From NCBI GenBank assembly GCA_023488645.1, contig JAMDDL010000212.1, positions 1 through 18,288 on the forward strand: 18,288 nt of DNA, in the 5' to 3' direction. This document shows positions 1 through 8,240 of the stretch, piece by piece (position 1 is the stretch's first letter; each line of letters opens with the position of its first letter). A model generated the notes under the pieces. That model had not been told where the DNA came from, made no database searches, and was given only the letters and a program-made list of their open reading frames with translations. A program made the position numbers and the translations under genes. Source of the stretch: Actinomycetota bacterium. Lineage in GTDB: Bacteria; Actinomycetota; Humimicrobiia; Humimicrobiales; Humimicrobiaceae.

Positions 1-1342
1 CATAAATAACCGGAGCTATCTTATCATGTATTCCTATGACATGATGGATATATGGTCCATATATTAATCTCTCTTCCCATCTACTCCAGTCCTTAACTTT
101 AACCCATAAGTATGTTCCTCTGTTTTTTGGACCCTCAGCACCAACAGCATGCCCTGCAAGTAATGTGTAATTGCCATTTGCACCATCAAACCTTACTATT
201 GAAACATCACCACCAACAATCTCCCAGCTGCAGGCTCCAAAAACACTTCCACCTTTTACAAAATGTTCACTAACGACTGCTTTTTCGCCGGGTTTTCTTA
301 ATGTATATGGAAAAGGTCCACAGTGCCATAAAAGTTCAATATTATCATCTTCAGGATGTCTAACTGTAAGGTCTGCAAAAAATACAGGCCTTTCATCAAA
401 GGTTGCTGCCTGTGCTATCAGTGATGTCAAAGCACCGTGAATGTCAGTTTCACATGCAACAGGTATTTCTTCGCTAAAAAGTAAAGAGTTTGCAAAACAG
501 GGAAAAATTCCCATCATATCCTGTAAAGAATTCCAGCACTGTATTGCAAACGCCGGAATATTCCTTTCAACAGATATTCTCTTAATTATTACTTTTAAAG
601 CAATTAGATTACTTAAAGGTTCATTATCAAGATCTACACCCAAATTTTCACGTGCAAATTTAAATGTTTCTTTAAAATCACTGTCAGGATTTTTGATAAG
701 CTTTTTTGCTTCAGACACTACATCGTCAAGATTAAAAGGAACTATCTGTATATTGAATTTTTCAAGCAATTCACCTTCATTGCAAATTACGGTCCAGAAA
801 TCACCCGGTCTTACACCAATTTGCCCAATCCTTATCTTTTTGAATGTTTTAACAATATTTGCTGCTCTGATAAAATTATTAAATCCCCTTTCAAATAATT
901 CATCGTTTAACCTGCAATTAAGTATGTATGTAAAATTAACACCCATTCTTGTAAGAATCTTGCTTGTTGCAAATAAACCGCATTGTGTATCCCTGAGTCT
1001 TGACCCGTCCGGCAAAGGTGCTTCATCTCTTGGACCCCATAATAAAAATGGTTTACCTATTTCTTTTGCTACAATAGCAACAGCACTTTCTGTCCCAAAA
1101 TTGCAATGTGGAGAAAAAACACAGTCAACTTTTTTATTTTTAAATTTTTCTATTGTTTTTGAAGCATCATAATCAGTCAGAAGCAACCCTTCTTCATTTA
1201 TATCATTTATATCGACAACCTGATATCCAAACGATTTTATTTTATTGAGTATCTCCACTTTTAATCTAAAAGAATCTTCAACACTAAAAACGTTTCTTCT
1301 GGTCGGTGCATAGCCTATTACAAAATCTTTCTTCCTGTTCAT
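1..1342 (-). CDS. L-fucose/L-arabinose isomerase family protein, partial at 3' end
   Basis: Reading the minus strand from the ATG at 1340-1342 gives an uninterrupted frame of 447 codons that runs off the left edge, so the C-terminus is missing. The start has an AAGGAG about 7 nt upstream. The protein has features of the fucose/arabinose isomerase fold: QCWNSLQDMMG (residues 268-278), VACETDIHGAL (295-305), which resembles the metal-binding Glu/Asp loop of fucose isomerase, WHCGPFP (339-345) and a C-terminal HH (433-434) where the family has a metal-binding His. Family members interconvert aldoses and ketoses with Mn2+, but many of these divergent homologs have no assigned substrate. It lies 81 bp downstream of the UroD-family gene at 1424-2542 and is the last gene seen in the catabolic block. 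It is a distant paralog of the protein at 6842-8209. Family is fairly sure, substrate unknown. Confidence 0.8.
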   Translation of the reverse strand, partial: MNRKKDFVIGYAPTRRNVFSVEDSFRLKVEILNKIKSFGYQVVDINDINEEGLLLTDYDASKTIEKFKNKKVDCVFSPHCNFGTESAVAIVAKEIGKPFLLWGPRDEAPLPDGSRLRDTQCGLFATSKILTRMGVNFTYILNCRLNDELFERGFNNFIRAANIVKTFKKIRIGQIGVRPGDFWTVICNEGELLEKFNIQIVPFNLDDVVSEAKKLIKNPDSDFKETFKFARENLGVDLDNEPLSNLIALKVIIKRISVERNIPAFAIQCWNSLQDMMGIFPCFANSLLFSEEIPVACETDIHGALTSLIAQAATFDERPVFFADLTVRHPEDDNIELLWHCGPFPYTLRKPGEKAVVSEHFVKGGSVFGACSWEIVGGDVSIVRFDGANGNYTLLAGHAVGAEGPKNRGTYLWVKVKDWSRWEERLIYGPYIHHVIGIHDKIAPVIY

Positions 1343-1423
1343 TAGAATACTCCTTGTTTACATTTTCTTATTTTAAAGTTTTTTGCAATTTATCTTTAAA
1401 AATTAAAGAATTTTCTATTTCAT

Positions 1424-2542
1424 CTATAATAGGTCAGGTCTATAAACTGCTAAAATATTTTCTAATGGTGTATCACTTGTAATCTCGTGAGATGGACCTA
1501 ATATTAAACCGCCTTCATTATTAAACAGGGATAGTGTTTTATCAACATATCCTTTAATATCTTTTACTTTACCAAAAGGCAACATATGCTGAACATCAAT
1601 ACCGCCATGAAAACATATATTTTTACCATATCTGTTTTTTAAATGCTCCAAATCCATATCTTTAGCTGAAGTTTGTATTGGATCCAGTATATCTACCCCC
1701 ATATCAATTAAATCTGGTATAACTCCATTCACGTTACCACAAATATGGAAATAGGTTATTAAATTATATTGTTTAGCCAATGAAAAAATTTTTTTATACC
1801 AGGGAAAATAGAAATATTTAAAAACATCATATGGTATCATCAGCCCAGTTTGCATTGCAAAATCATCCCAAAGGGAAAAGAAGTCTATTTCTTTCCCAAT
1901 TTTACCTAAAATTGTTTTTGTAAACTCATACGCAAAACCACCTATTGGGTCAATATAATATTTTGCCAATTTTTTATTTGTCAGTAGTTCAATCATTAAT
2001 TTTTGTATCCCGCGAAGATACAGGGAAATCATAAAAATATTTACAAGATATCCTGTACCTAGAAAGCAATCTTTCTTTAAATTCATATCTAGTTTCATGG
2101 TATCAACTTCAAAATCAAAATCTTCCGGTTTTGGTGCAGGATATTTTTTTATTTCATAAATACTTTCAAGCTTTGCAAAATCATTATTGTCCAGATAAAT
2201 CCCAGCATCATTTACATTGCTCTCTAAGAAATAAATGCCCCATGCATAAAACATACTTCTATCCGTTTTGTTTGCTGGATTTTTTCCAATATACTCTGGA
2301 AAATATTTAGTAAATTTACCCAAACCATTTCCACTTGAAAAAACATCGATCTTTAATACTTCTTGCAAATCTTTCCAGCTCTTATTTAAATCAGGATCTA
2401 ATAAAAAATATTTTAAAAGCCTGGCGCTCATCTTTGGTACAGCTCTATACATCAAAGATATTTTATCCACAGTTTTATGAGATATAGAATTTAAAACTCT
2501 TTTTTTATTTTTAGATATTTCAATTTGATGATATTTATTCAT
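1424..2542 (-). CDS. UroD-family protein (MtaA/CmuA-like), paralog 1
   Basis: A 372-residue protein of the uroporphyrinogen decarboxylase / cobamide methyltransferase superfamily. Characterised relatives either decarboxylate uroporphyrinogen or move methyl groups between corrinoid proteins and thiols with a zinc ion. Visible marks are the WDDFAMQ segment (residues 225-231), a zinc-type H266-x-C268-G motif, CFHGGIDVQ (310-318) and H352 in the late GPSH segment, which sits where MtaA-type enzymes carry their third zinc ligand. The usual N-terminal 'HxExDRxP' signature is degraded to HKTVDKISL, making this the most divergent N-terminus of the four paralogs. It begins 21 bp after the glycyl radical enzyme stop codon with only a weak Shine-Dalgarno sequence, suggesting coupled translation. 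It is unlikely to be a haem-pathway HemE because the zinc motif is present and the neighbours are catabolic. Substrate unknown. Confidence 0.85.
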   Translation of the reverse strand: MNKYHQIEISKNKKRVLNSISHKTVDKISLMYRAVPKMSARLLKYFLLDPDLNKSWKDLQEVLKIDVFSSGNGLGKFTKYFPEYIGKNPANKTDRSMFYAWGIYFLESNVNDAGIYLDNNDFAKLESIYEIKKYPAPKPEDFDFEVDTMKLDMNLKKDCFLGTGYLVNIFMISLYLRGIQKLMIELLTNKKLAKYYIDPIGGFAYEFTKTILGKIGKEIDFFSLWDDFAMQTGLMIPYDVFKYFYFPWYKKIFSLAKQYNLITYFHICGNVNGVIPDLIDMGVDILDPIQTSAKDMDLEHLKNRYGKNICFHGGIDVQHMLPFGKVKDIKGYVDKTLSLFNNEGGLILGPSHEITSDTPLENILAVYRPDLL

Positions 2543-2563
2543 ATAATCTTCAAAATAATAAAA

Positions 2564-4825
2564 TCATTTCAAATATTGTTCTGTCCCAATCTCTGTCCGA
2601 TTAATAATTTCATCCTGAAGAACTTTATCAAGCGATGTAAAATAATTACTAAATCCAGAGACTCTTACTATTAAATTCTGATAATCATTGGGTGATTTTT
2701 GAGCTTTAATCAGAGTTTCTTTATTTATCACATTAAACTGCAGTTCCATACCTCCAAGTTCAAAATATGTTTTAATTAATATTTTGAATTTTTCAAATCC
2801 ATTTTTATCAGCCAGTATTTGTGGCAAGAACTTCAAATCCAATACCATGCCATTACCCAATAATTTATGATTAAATTTTAAGATTGAATTTATAACTGCT
2901 GTAGGGCCTAATCTATCCATGCCCTGTGAAGGTGACAATCCATTAGCCAGAGCCATTCCTGAAAAACGGCCATCAGGAAGTGCACCTGTTAGTTTACCAA
3001 GAGTAGCATGAGAATCTACAGTATATAATCCGCATTGATAATTACCGTCTCTTGGATTGTAGTATCTGTTGATTTTATTACAAAACAATTTTACAAGATC
3101 CTTTAAAAATATATCGACATAATCATCATCATTACCATATTTCGGCGATCTGTTTATTAACATCTGCCTTAATCTTTCATTTTTGTAAAAATTATTTCGT
3201 AAATTATCTTTTAACTCTCTTAGAGTAATTCTTTTCTCTTCATAAACTAATTTCTTTATAGAAGCCAGAGAGTCAGCAGTATTTGCTATTCCGCATCCGT
3301 TAATTGATGTAAGGTTATAAACAGTACCTCCACCCGTAACATCTCTATTGTTTTTTATGCACCCCGACATTATGGCAGATAAATATGGATATGGAAAAAA
3401 TCTGGAAAAGTTTTTATCAAGTATATTCAAGGCTTTAATTCCAAGATTAACAAAATACTTTAACTCGTCCTTATAAACTTTATAAAAATCATCAAATGAA
3501 TTAAAACCACATAATTTTTCATTTTTCATTTTTATTTTTTCACCTGTTATTGCACATTTACCATCATTAAGAATGAGTTCCAGAACTTTAGCCCAATTTA
3601 TTCGCAAAGCTTCAGCCTGGCTGAACTCTTTGCCAGGAATAGCAGGTTCAACACAGCCTACTATTCCATAATTAGTGGCATCCTCCCTTATAATTCCCAT
3701 TCTTTCTTTAGCAGGAATGATTGCTCCATCATTAAAAAGGGCAGGCAACCCAAAACCCATTTTAATAGTTTCACATGCCAAATTAAAAAATTTTTCAGGT
3801 GTTTTTGAATGATAACGAACCGATACAGCAGGTTGTGGCATTTGAAGTTTTCTAGTAACTTCCAGACAAATATAAGATATATCATTGGTGGCATCGCTTC
3901 CGTTAATTTTTTGCCCGCCCAGAGTAATATTCTGAAATCCCCTGGAAAGACCATTAAATTTAACCCAAATTTCTTCTATAAGTCTTCCAGCTTCCTCCCT
4001 AGTCGTTCGACCATCTCTCAAATCATAAATATAGTAAGGGTAAATATACTGGTCAAATCTGCCAAGCGAAAGTGAGCCGCTTTCCTGTTCAGCTGTCAGT
4101 ATTTCATGTATAAACCAGAATAATTGCAGAGCTTCAAAAAAAGTCCTTGGAGGATTGATTGAAACCCATTCGCATGCTTCTGCAATCCTCTTTAAATTGT
4201 ATTCATACCTTTTACTTTTTACTTTTCCAGCTAATAAACTGGCTTTTTTAGCATAACGCTTGATATAATTTTCTACACCCTCACAAATTATTACTACAGA
4301 AGATAAAAAATCTTTATCAATATATTTTACATTTGCTAAATTATTTTCTGCTTTTCTGCGGATCCCAACAAAACCTTTCCCAAGCATACCTTCATAATCA
4401 GGTATTACATGACCTCCTATCCATGAAACAAATACTCCAACTTTTACCGCCTTTTTAAATTCTTCCAGTAAAATACGACTTTTTTTATCTATCCTGCTAA
4501 GGTCATAGGTTAAATTGCTATTAAATGATATCAGTAGAGGATTTTTTGAAAATTTTTCATATAGTTCTGAAAAATTATAAGGTTGTTGATATCCAGCTAA
4601 AAGATCATTTTCCTTTAGGATTATTTCTTTTTTTTCTAAAAATTCTACCAGGGCTTTGGCTTTCTTTAAAATTACCGGGTCATTCTTTTTTTCTTTCCAA
4701 ATCATTGAGTAAATATCACGCCTCTGAAAATAAGTCTTCTCAGAAAAATTTTCCATTTTTCTCTTATTCATCTGTATATCAGTATATTGTAAAAAATTAG
4801 CCTTTTCCCGAGCTGCCAAAGACAT
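2564..4825 (-). CDS. Glycyl radical enzyme (PFL / diol dehydratase-like family)
   Basis: A 753-residue glycyl radical enzyme. The catalytic loop is GCVEP, with thiyl-radical Cys391 and general-base candidate Glu393. The C-terminal radical loop is RVSGFSNYF, with the radical-bearing Gly724. Other family marks are GHVIPDYEGML (about residue 138), GRFDQYIYPYY (about residue 255) and the N-terminal PFL-type helical region. The GCVEP form is the one used by glycerol and propanediol dehydratases, choline lyase, hydroxyproline dehydratase and isethionate lyase, not by pyruvate formate-lyase, which has two adjacent cysteines. An eliminating lyase or dehydratase is therefore likely. The length is at the short end for that group. 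The start at 4825 has an AAGGTG about 8 nt upstream and overlaps the aldolase gene by 29 bp; the next ATG (4771) has no such site. Its activase may be the gene at 17798-18288. Substrate not assignable by eye. Confidence 0.93.
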   Translation of the reverse strand: MSLAAREKANFLQYTDIQMNKRKMENFSEKTYFQRRDIYSMIWKEKKNDPVILKKAKALVEFLEKKEIILKENDLLAGYQQPYNFSELYEKFSKNPLLISFNSNLTYDLSRIDKKSRILLEEFKKAVKVGVFVSWIGGHVIPDYEGMLGKGFVGIRRKAENNLANVKYIDKDFLSSVVIICEGVENYIKRYAKKASLLAGKVKSKRYEYNLKRIAEACEWVSINPPRTFFEALQLFWFIHEILTAEQESGSLSLGRFDQYIYPYYIYDLRDGRTTREEAGRLIEEIWVKFNGLSRGFQNITLGGQKINGSDATNDISYICLEVTRKLQMPQPAVSVRYHSKTPEKFFNLACETIKMGFGLPALFNDGAIIPAKERMGIIREDATNYGIVGCVEPAIPGKEFSQAEALRINWAKVLELILNDGKCAITGEKIKMKNEKLCGFNSFDDFYKVYKDELKYFVNLGIKALNILDKNFSRFFPYPYLSAIMSGCIKNNRDVTGGGTVYNLTSINGCGIANTADSLASIKKLVYEEKRITLRELKDNLRNNFYKNERLRQMLINRSPKYGNDDDYVDIFLKDLVKLFCNKINRYYNPRDGNYQCGLYTVDSHATLGKLTGALPDGRFSGMALANGLSPSQGMDRLGPTAVINSILKFNHKLLGNGMVLDLKFLPQILADKNGFEKFKILIKTYFELGGMELQFNVINKETLIKAQKSPNDYQNLIVRVSGFSNYFTSLDKVLQDEIINRTEIGTEQYLK

Positions 4826-5654
4826 CCATCTTCACCTTAATTCCATTTTTTATTGCTCTCATTGCTCTATAATTTATTTCCATATAATTAATGTCCTCAT
4901 TATTATTAATGATATTTTTTACTTCATTGCGAGCATCAATAAGTAAATTGGTAAAATAATTTATTTTAGTAATACCACTCTTTATTGCTTTTTTAAAATC
5001 TTCATCAGACAAACCTGAACCTCCATGTAAAACAAGTGGAGTTTCAATTTTATTTCTTATATTTGAAATTCTCTCAAAATCAATATTCGGTTCACTTTTA
5101 AAGACACCATGTATTGTTCCAACCGCAATTGCCAGTGCATCAACCTTTGTTTCCCTGGCAAACCTTACTGCATCTTCAATTTTGGTAAACTGCTCTTTTT
5201 TAATTTCTTTGATCTCTTCGTTAAAACTTTCCAGACCCCCTACAACACCCACTTCTCCTTCAACTGATATATCTAACGTATGAGCCACTTCAATAATTCC
5301 CTTTGTTATTTCTATATTTTTATCAATCTTTTCACGCGAGCCATCAAACATTACAGAAGTAAAACCAGCTCTTATGCATTCCATAACAATTTTAAAATCC
5401 TTGCCGTGATCTAAGTGTACAACAACAGGTGCTTTTACTTCCTCAGATAAAAGTATTATGGGTTGAACAAGCTTTTCAAAATTCAAGTATTTAAATATAC
5501 CTTCACCCATTAAGAGAATTACCGGAGATTTTTTTTCTTCAGCAGCCTCAACTATTGCCTGAGCTGAATCAAAATTAAATGCAACAGCAGCAATTACAGC
5601 ATACCTTTTTTTCTTCGCATCGGTTAATACGTCTTTTAAATTATATAATGCCAT
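4797..5654 (-). CDS. Class II ketose-bisphosphate aldolase family protein (GatY/KbaY/Fba-like)
   Basis: A 285-residue class II (zinc) aldolase, cytosolic. Members cleave ketose mono- or bisphosphates to dihydroxyacetone phosphate and an aldehyde. Seen: catalytic Asp82 and zinc His83 in VHLDHG (79-84), the acidic VEGEVG loop (131-136), zinc His182 in GTIHG (179-183), zinc His210 in LHGGSG (209-214) and the phosphate-binding segment KINYFTN (230-236). All three zinc histidines and the catalytic Asp are kept, so it should be active. The last segment differs from the usual NxDTD or NxATE, which hints at a changed substrate. There is no clear ribosome binding site before the ATG. It follows the UroD-family gene by 18 bp and overlaps the glycyl radical enzyme gene, so both products are probably made in a coupled manner. 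Tagatose-, fructose- or other ketose-phosphate specificity cannot be told apart here. Confidence 0.88.
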   Translation of the reverse strand: MALYNLKDVLTDAKKKRYAVIAAVAFNFDSAQAIVEAAEEKKSPVILLMGEGIFKYLNFEKLVQPIILLSEEVKAPVVVHLDHGKDFKIVMECIRAGFTSVMFDGSREKIDKNIEITKGIIEVAHTLDISVEGEVGVVGGLESFNEEIKEIKKEQFTKIEDAVRFARETKVDALAIAVGTIHGVFKSEPNIDFERISNIRNKIETPLVLHGGSGLSDEDFKKAIKSGITKINYFTNLLIDARNEVKNIINNNEDINYMEINYRAMRAIKNGIKVKMDVFGSSGKG

Positions 5655-5672
5655 TATTTTTGTAATATAAAG

Positions 5673-6761
5673 TTAATAAAAAAATCTTAAAGCTGTATCA
5701 TACATCGCCATAATATTTTCAGGTTTTGTATCAGGTTGTAATGCATGTGACGATTCAATAATAAATCCTCCATTTTCCCCTAATATTTTAATCAGTTTTG
5801 TTGTTTCTTTTTTTATATCTTCAGGAGTATAGAAAGGTAAAACTGTCTGAACATCCATTCCACCTTCAAAGCATAATCTACTGCCATATCTTGATTTGAG
5901 ATCTTCGGGCATTGGAAAATCCTTGGCACTGAACTGTAATGGATTTAGTACATCCAGACCGACTTCAATCATATCTTCTACTATGGGTTCAATTGAACCA
6001 CAGGAGTGGTAATATTTTTTTACCCCATATTTATCGTAAAATTCAAAATACTTTTTATAAATGGGCTTGATAAATGACCTCCACATATCTTTGGAAATTA
6101 ATAAACTTTCTTGAGATGCTATATCATCATGAAGACGGACTATGTCTATTCTGCCTTTAGCAGCTTCCAGTGATTCTTTTGCAACTGAGATAAAAAAGTC
6201 AACAATTTTTTCCATGATTTTTTTTGCAATATCGGGATTTACAATTAAATCCATAAGAAATTGCTCAAATCCACGCATAGACCAAGCCAATTCAAAAGAA
6301 GAGCCTCCGCCTCTTAGCATAATGAAGTATTCATTTTCCCTTTCAAATCTTTCTATCTGGTCAACAACACTATCGAAATCAAACCATTCTGCTTTAGGCC
6401 AGGGATAATTTTCTATTTCTTCAATACTTTTAGCATCTTTTAGAGGATAGCCTGTAATTTCAAAATAAACCCCAAACTCATTTTTTACACTTCTTCTTTC
6501 TATACCCCATATATCTTTACCCGTAGAGTCCAGGCCATGATCAAAATATAAATTTTTTGGGCCAATATAATTTGGAAAAACTTTTCTTATATCTACACCC
6601 AATCTTTTCAATAATTCATCATCAGTCTCAATTCCCAAAAAGCTTTTTAAACTTTTAGTCACTTCCGATGTGGATTCAAAACCAATAGGAATTCTATCAG
6701 GTTCTTTATGTTCCAATGTAATTTTTACTCTTTTTTTTGGTGTTAACGTTATATTTCCCAA
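5673..6761 (-). CDS. UroD-family protein (MtaA/CmuA-like), paralog 2
   Basis: A 362-residue protein of the UroD / cobamide methyltransferase superfamily. It has the canonical N-terminal signature RVKITLEHKEPDRIP (11-25), HDDIASQ (211-217), the zinc-type H252-S-C254-G motif, CFEGGMDVQ (297-305) and SSH with H339 as a possible third ligand. It is the most regular of the four paralogs and closest in layout to paralog 1. The start codon appears to be TTG at 6759-6761: an in-frame stop lies just upstream, the nearby ATG is in another frame, and starting here gives the same distance to the EPDRIP motif as in its paralogs. The ribosome binding site is poor. It lies 18 bp upstream of the aldolase and 80 bp after the isomerase-like gene. 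A methyl transfer role is family-based inference; no corrinoid protein gene is nearby. Confidence 0.87.
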   Translation of the reverse strand: MGNITLTPKKRVKITLEHKEPDRIPIGFESTSEVTKSLKSFLGIETDDELLKRLGVDIRKVFPNYIGPKNLYFDHGLDSTGKDIWGIERRSVKNEFGVYFEITGYPLKDAKSIEEIENYPWPKAEWFDFDSVVDQIERFERENEYFIMLRGGGSSFELAWSMRGFEQFLMDLIVNPDIAKKIMEKIVDFFISVAKESLEAAKGRIDIVRLHDDIASQESLLISKDMWRSFIKPIYKKYFEFYDKYGVKKYYHSCGSIEPIVEDMIEVGLDVLNPLQFSAKDFPMPEDLKSRYGSRLCFEGGMDVQTVLPFYTPEDIKKETTKLIKILGENGGFIIESSHALQPDTKPENIMAMYDTALRFFY

Positions 6762-6841
6762 TACTTTTAATAATCATTCTTTAGCATTATTAATTTACCA
6801 ATTGCCAATAATGTAATTTAATTTTATAAATTAGCTAAGAC

Positions 6842-8209
6842 CTAAACAAAATAAGTTTCAATATTTGCCCATTCACAAAACTTCATAAGCATATCCTTCT
6901 TAACACCATATCCAAATGAATAATGGTGTTCAAATCCATTCTTAATAATTGTGTCTATAAAATTGCCTAAATCACTTTTTATCTTTATCTTTAATGTATT
7001 TCCTCTGATAATGTTTGCACCTTCAATACCTTCTCCACCCGCAAAAAACATTTTGTATTTCCCTCTGATATCATTATCTTCTCTCAACCGTAGTAATGCA
7101 CAGTTTCCAGACTTTAGCGCAAATTCATTTGCTATGCCCGAATGCGTTGCAGCAATTGATTGCTCTCTGTGTTCAATTCTATCTCTTTTTGCAGCCATGG
7201 CTGTTGGACATGCACCGCAATGAAATATCAGAAAACTATTTTCTTTAAAATCAAAATCTGTTATATCTACAAGAGATGTAACATCATTGTTGAAGTAGCG
7301 CATTAATAACATTGATGCTGCACCCAGCATATCGCCTTCACAGCTTACAGGTATATTTAAATCTCCTAAAGCACTTACTACAGAACATGCAACTATATTT
7401 AACATATTCTGCAAATCAGGCCAGCATTTCACAGAAATTGCAGAAAGGTTATATTCAGCTATTATTTTCTTAATAGAAATATAAAATTTGGTGGAATTTT
7501 TTATATAGTCGTCTATATTAACTCTTTTAAATGAATAGATTTTTTTAGCAGTATCTTCAACTTCTTTATCAGAAATCTTTTCAAAGGCTGCAAAGACTTG
7601 TGCCAGATCAAAAAATTCAAATTTAATTCCTAATGCTTTTCTTAAAGAAAGTTCATCAAAATTACTATCATAATAGCCCGGGACCCTTGCTCCAACTGCG
7701 CCAATAGTAGATTTTCTTAATTTCTTTATAACCTCGAATACTTTAATAATTTGCTTTAACTTTAATTCTACTTCTTGTCCTGGCAAGCCATAAATATATT
7801 CATACCTTACACCAAGTTTATTAAGATGAGCTGAATGCATATTTACTCCACACCATGAATTTCTTTTAAGACCAATACCTTCTTTTAAATCAGGTTCTGG
7901 CAAAGCCCATAGAACAATAGGGACATTCCTTTGTGAAATTACAATCTCAACAGGCCCAATCCCTAAACCAAATCCAACAGACTGTATTATTATTAGATCA
8001 AACTTGATTTCATCCCATTCCTCAATTAATTTAGTTAATTTTTCTTGACTTTCCGGAGTGTCTACTAAAACCTCCTTAAAATAAACCAATTGATGCGGCT
8101 TTACAATTTCTGTTAAAAGTTTTATGGAGTTTTCAAATATTTTAATGTTTTGTTCACCATTTAAAAGGTTGGAATTAACTCCAATAAAACCTATTTTTAA
8201 TTCTTTCAT
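6842..8209 (-). CDS. L-fucose/L-arabinose isomerase family protein
   Basis: A 455-residue protein related to fucose and arabinose isomerases, enzymes that convert aldoses to ketoses with a divalent metal in the cytosol. Seen: SVKCWPDLQNML (259-270), PVSCEGDMLGAA (287-298) with E291 and D293 as likely metal or proton-transfer residues, FHCGACP (329-335), and GFEHHYSFGYG (425-435) with H428/H429 near the C-terminus. These match the motif order of the partial gene at the left edge, but overall the two proteins are clearly divergent. It is shorter than classical FucI (about 590 residues) and AraA (about 500), placing it among the compact, mostly uncharacterised homologs. The ATG has an AAAGG site about 9 nt upstream. 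It sits 31 bp downstream of the M24-like gene in the same transcription unit. Confidence 0.83.
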   Translation of the reverse strand: MKELKIGFIGVNSNLLNGEQNIKIFENSIKLLTEIVKPHQLVYFKEVLVDTPESQEKLTKLIEEWDEIKFDLIIIQSVGFGLGIGPVEIVISQRNVPIVLWALPEPDLKEGIGLKRNSWCGVNMHSAHLNKLGVRYEYIYGLPGQEVELKLKQIIKVFEVIKKLRKSTIGAVGARVPGYYDSNFDELSLRKALGIKFEFFDLAQVFAAFEKISDKEVEDTAKKIYSFKRVNIDDYIKNSTKFYISIKKIIAEYNLSAISVKCWPDLQNMLNIVACSVVSALGDLNIPVSCEGDMLGAASMLLMRYFNNDVTSLVDITDFDFKENSFLIFHCGACPTAMAAKRDRIEHREQSIAATHSGIANEFALKSGNCALLRLREDNDIRGKYKMFFAGGEGIEGANIIRGNTLKIKIKSDLGNFIDTIIKNGFEHHYSFGYGVKKDMLMKFCEWANIETYFV

Positions 8210-8240
8210 ATCATTGCCTTTCTTTAAAACTATAAATAAA

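Noticed and set aside
171..1172. Plus-strand ORFs at 171-440 and 441-1172
   Set aside because: They lie opposite a continuous minus-strand frame (1-1342) that carries isomerase-family motifs and a good ribosome binding site; the plus-strand translations show no recognisable motif.
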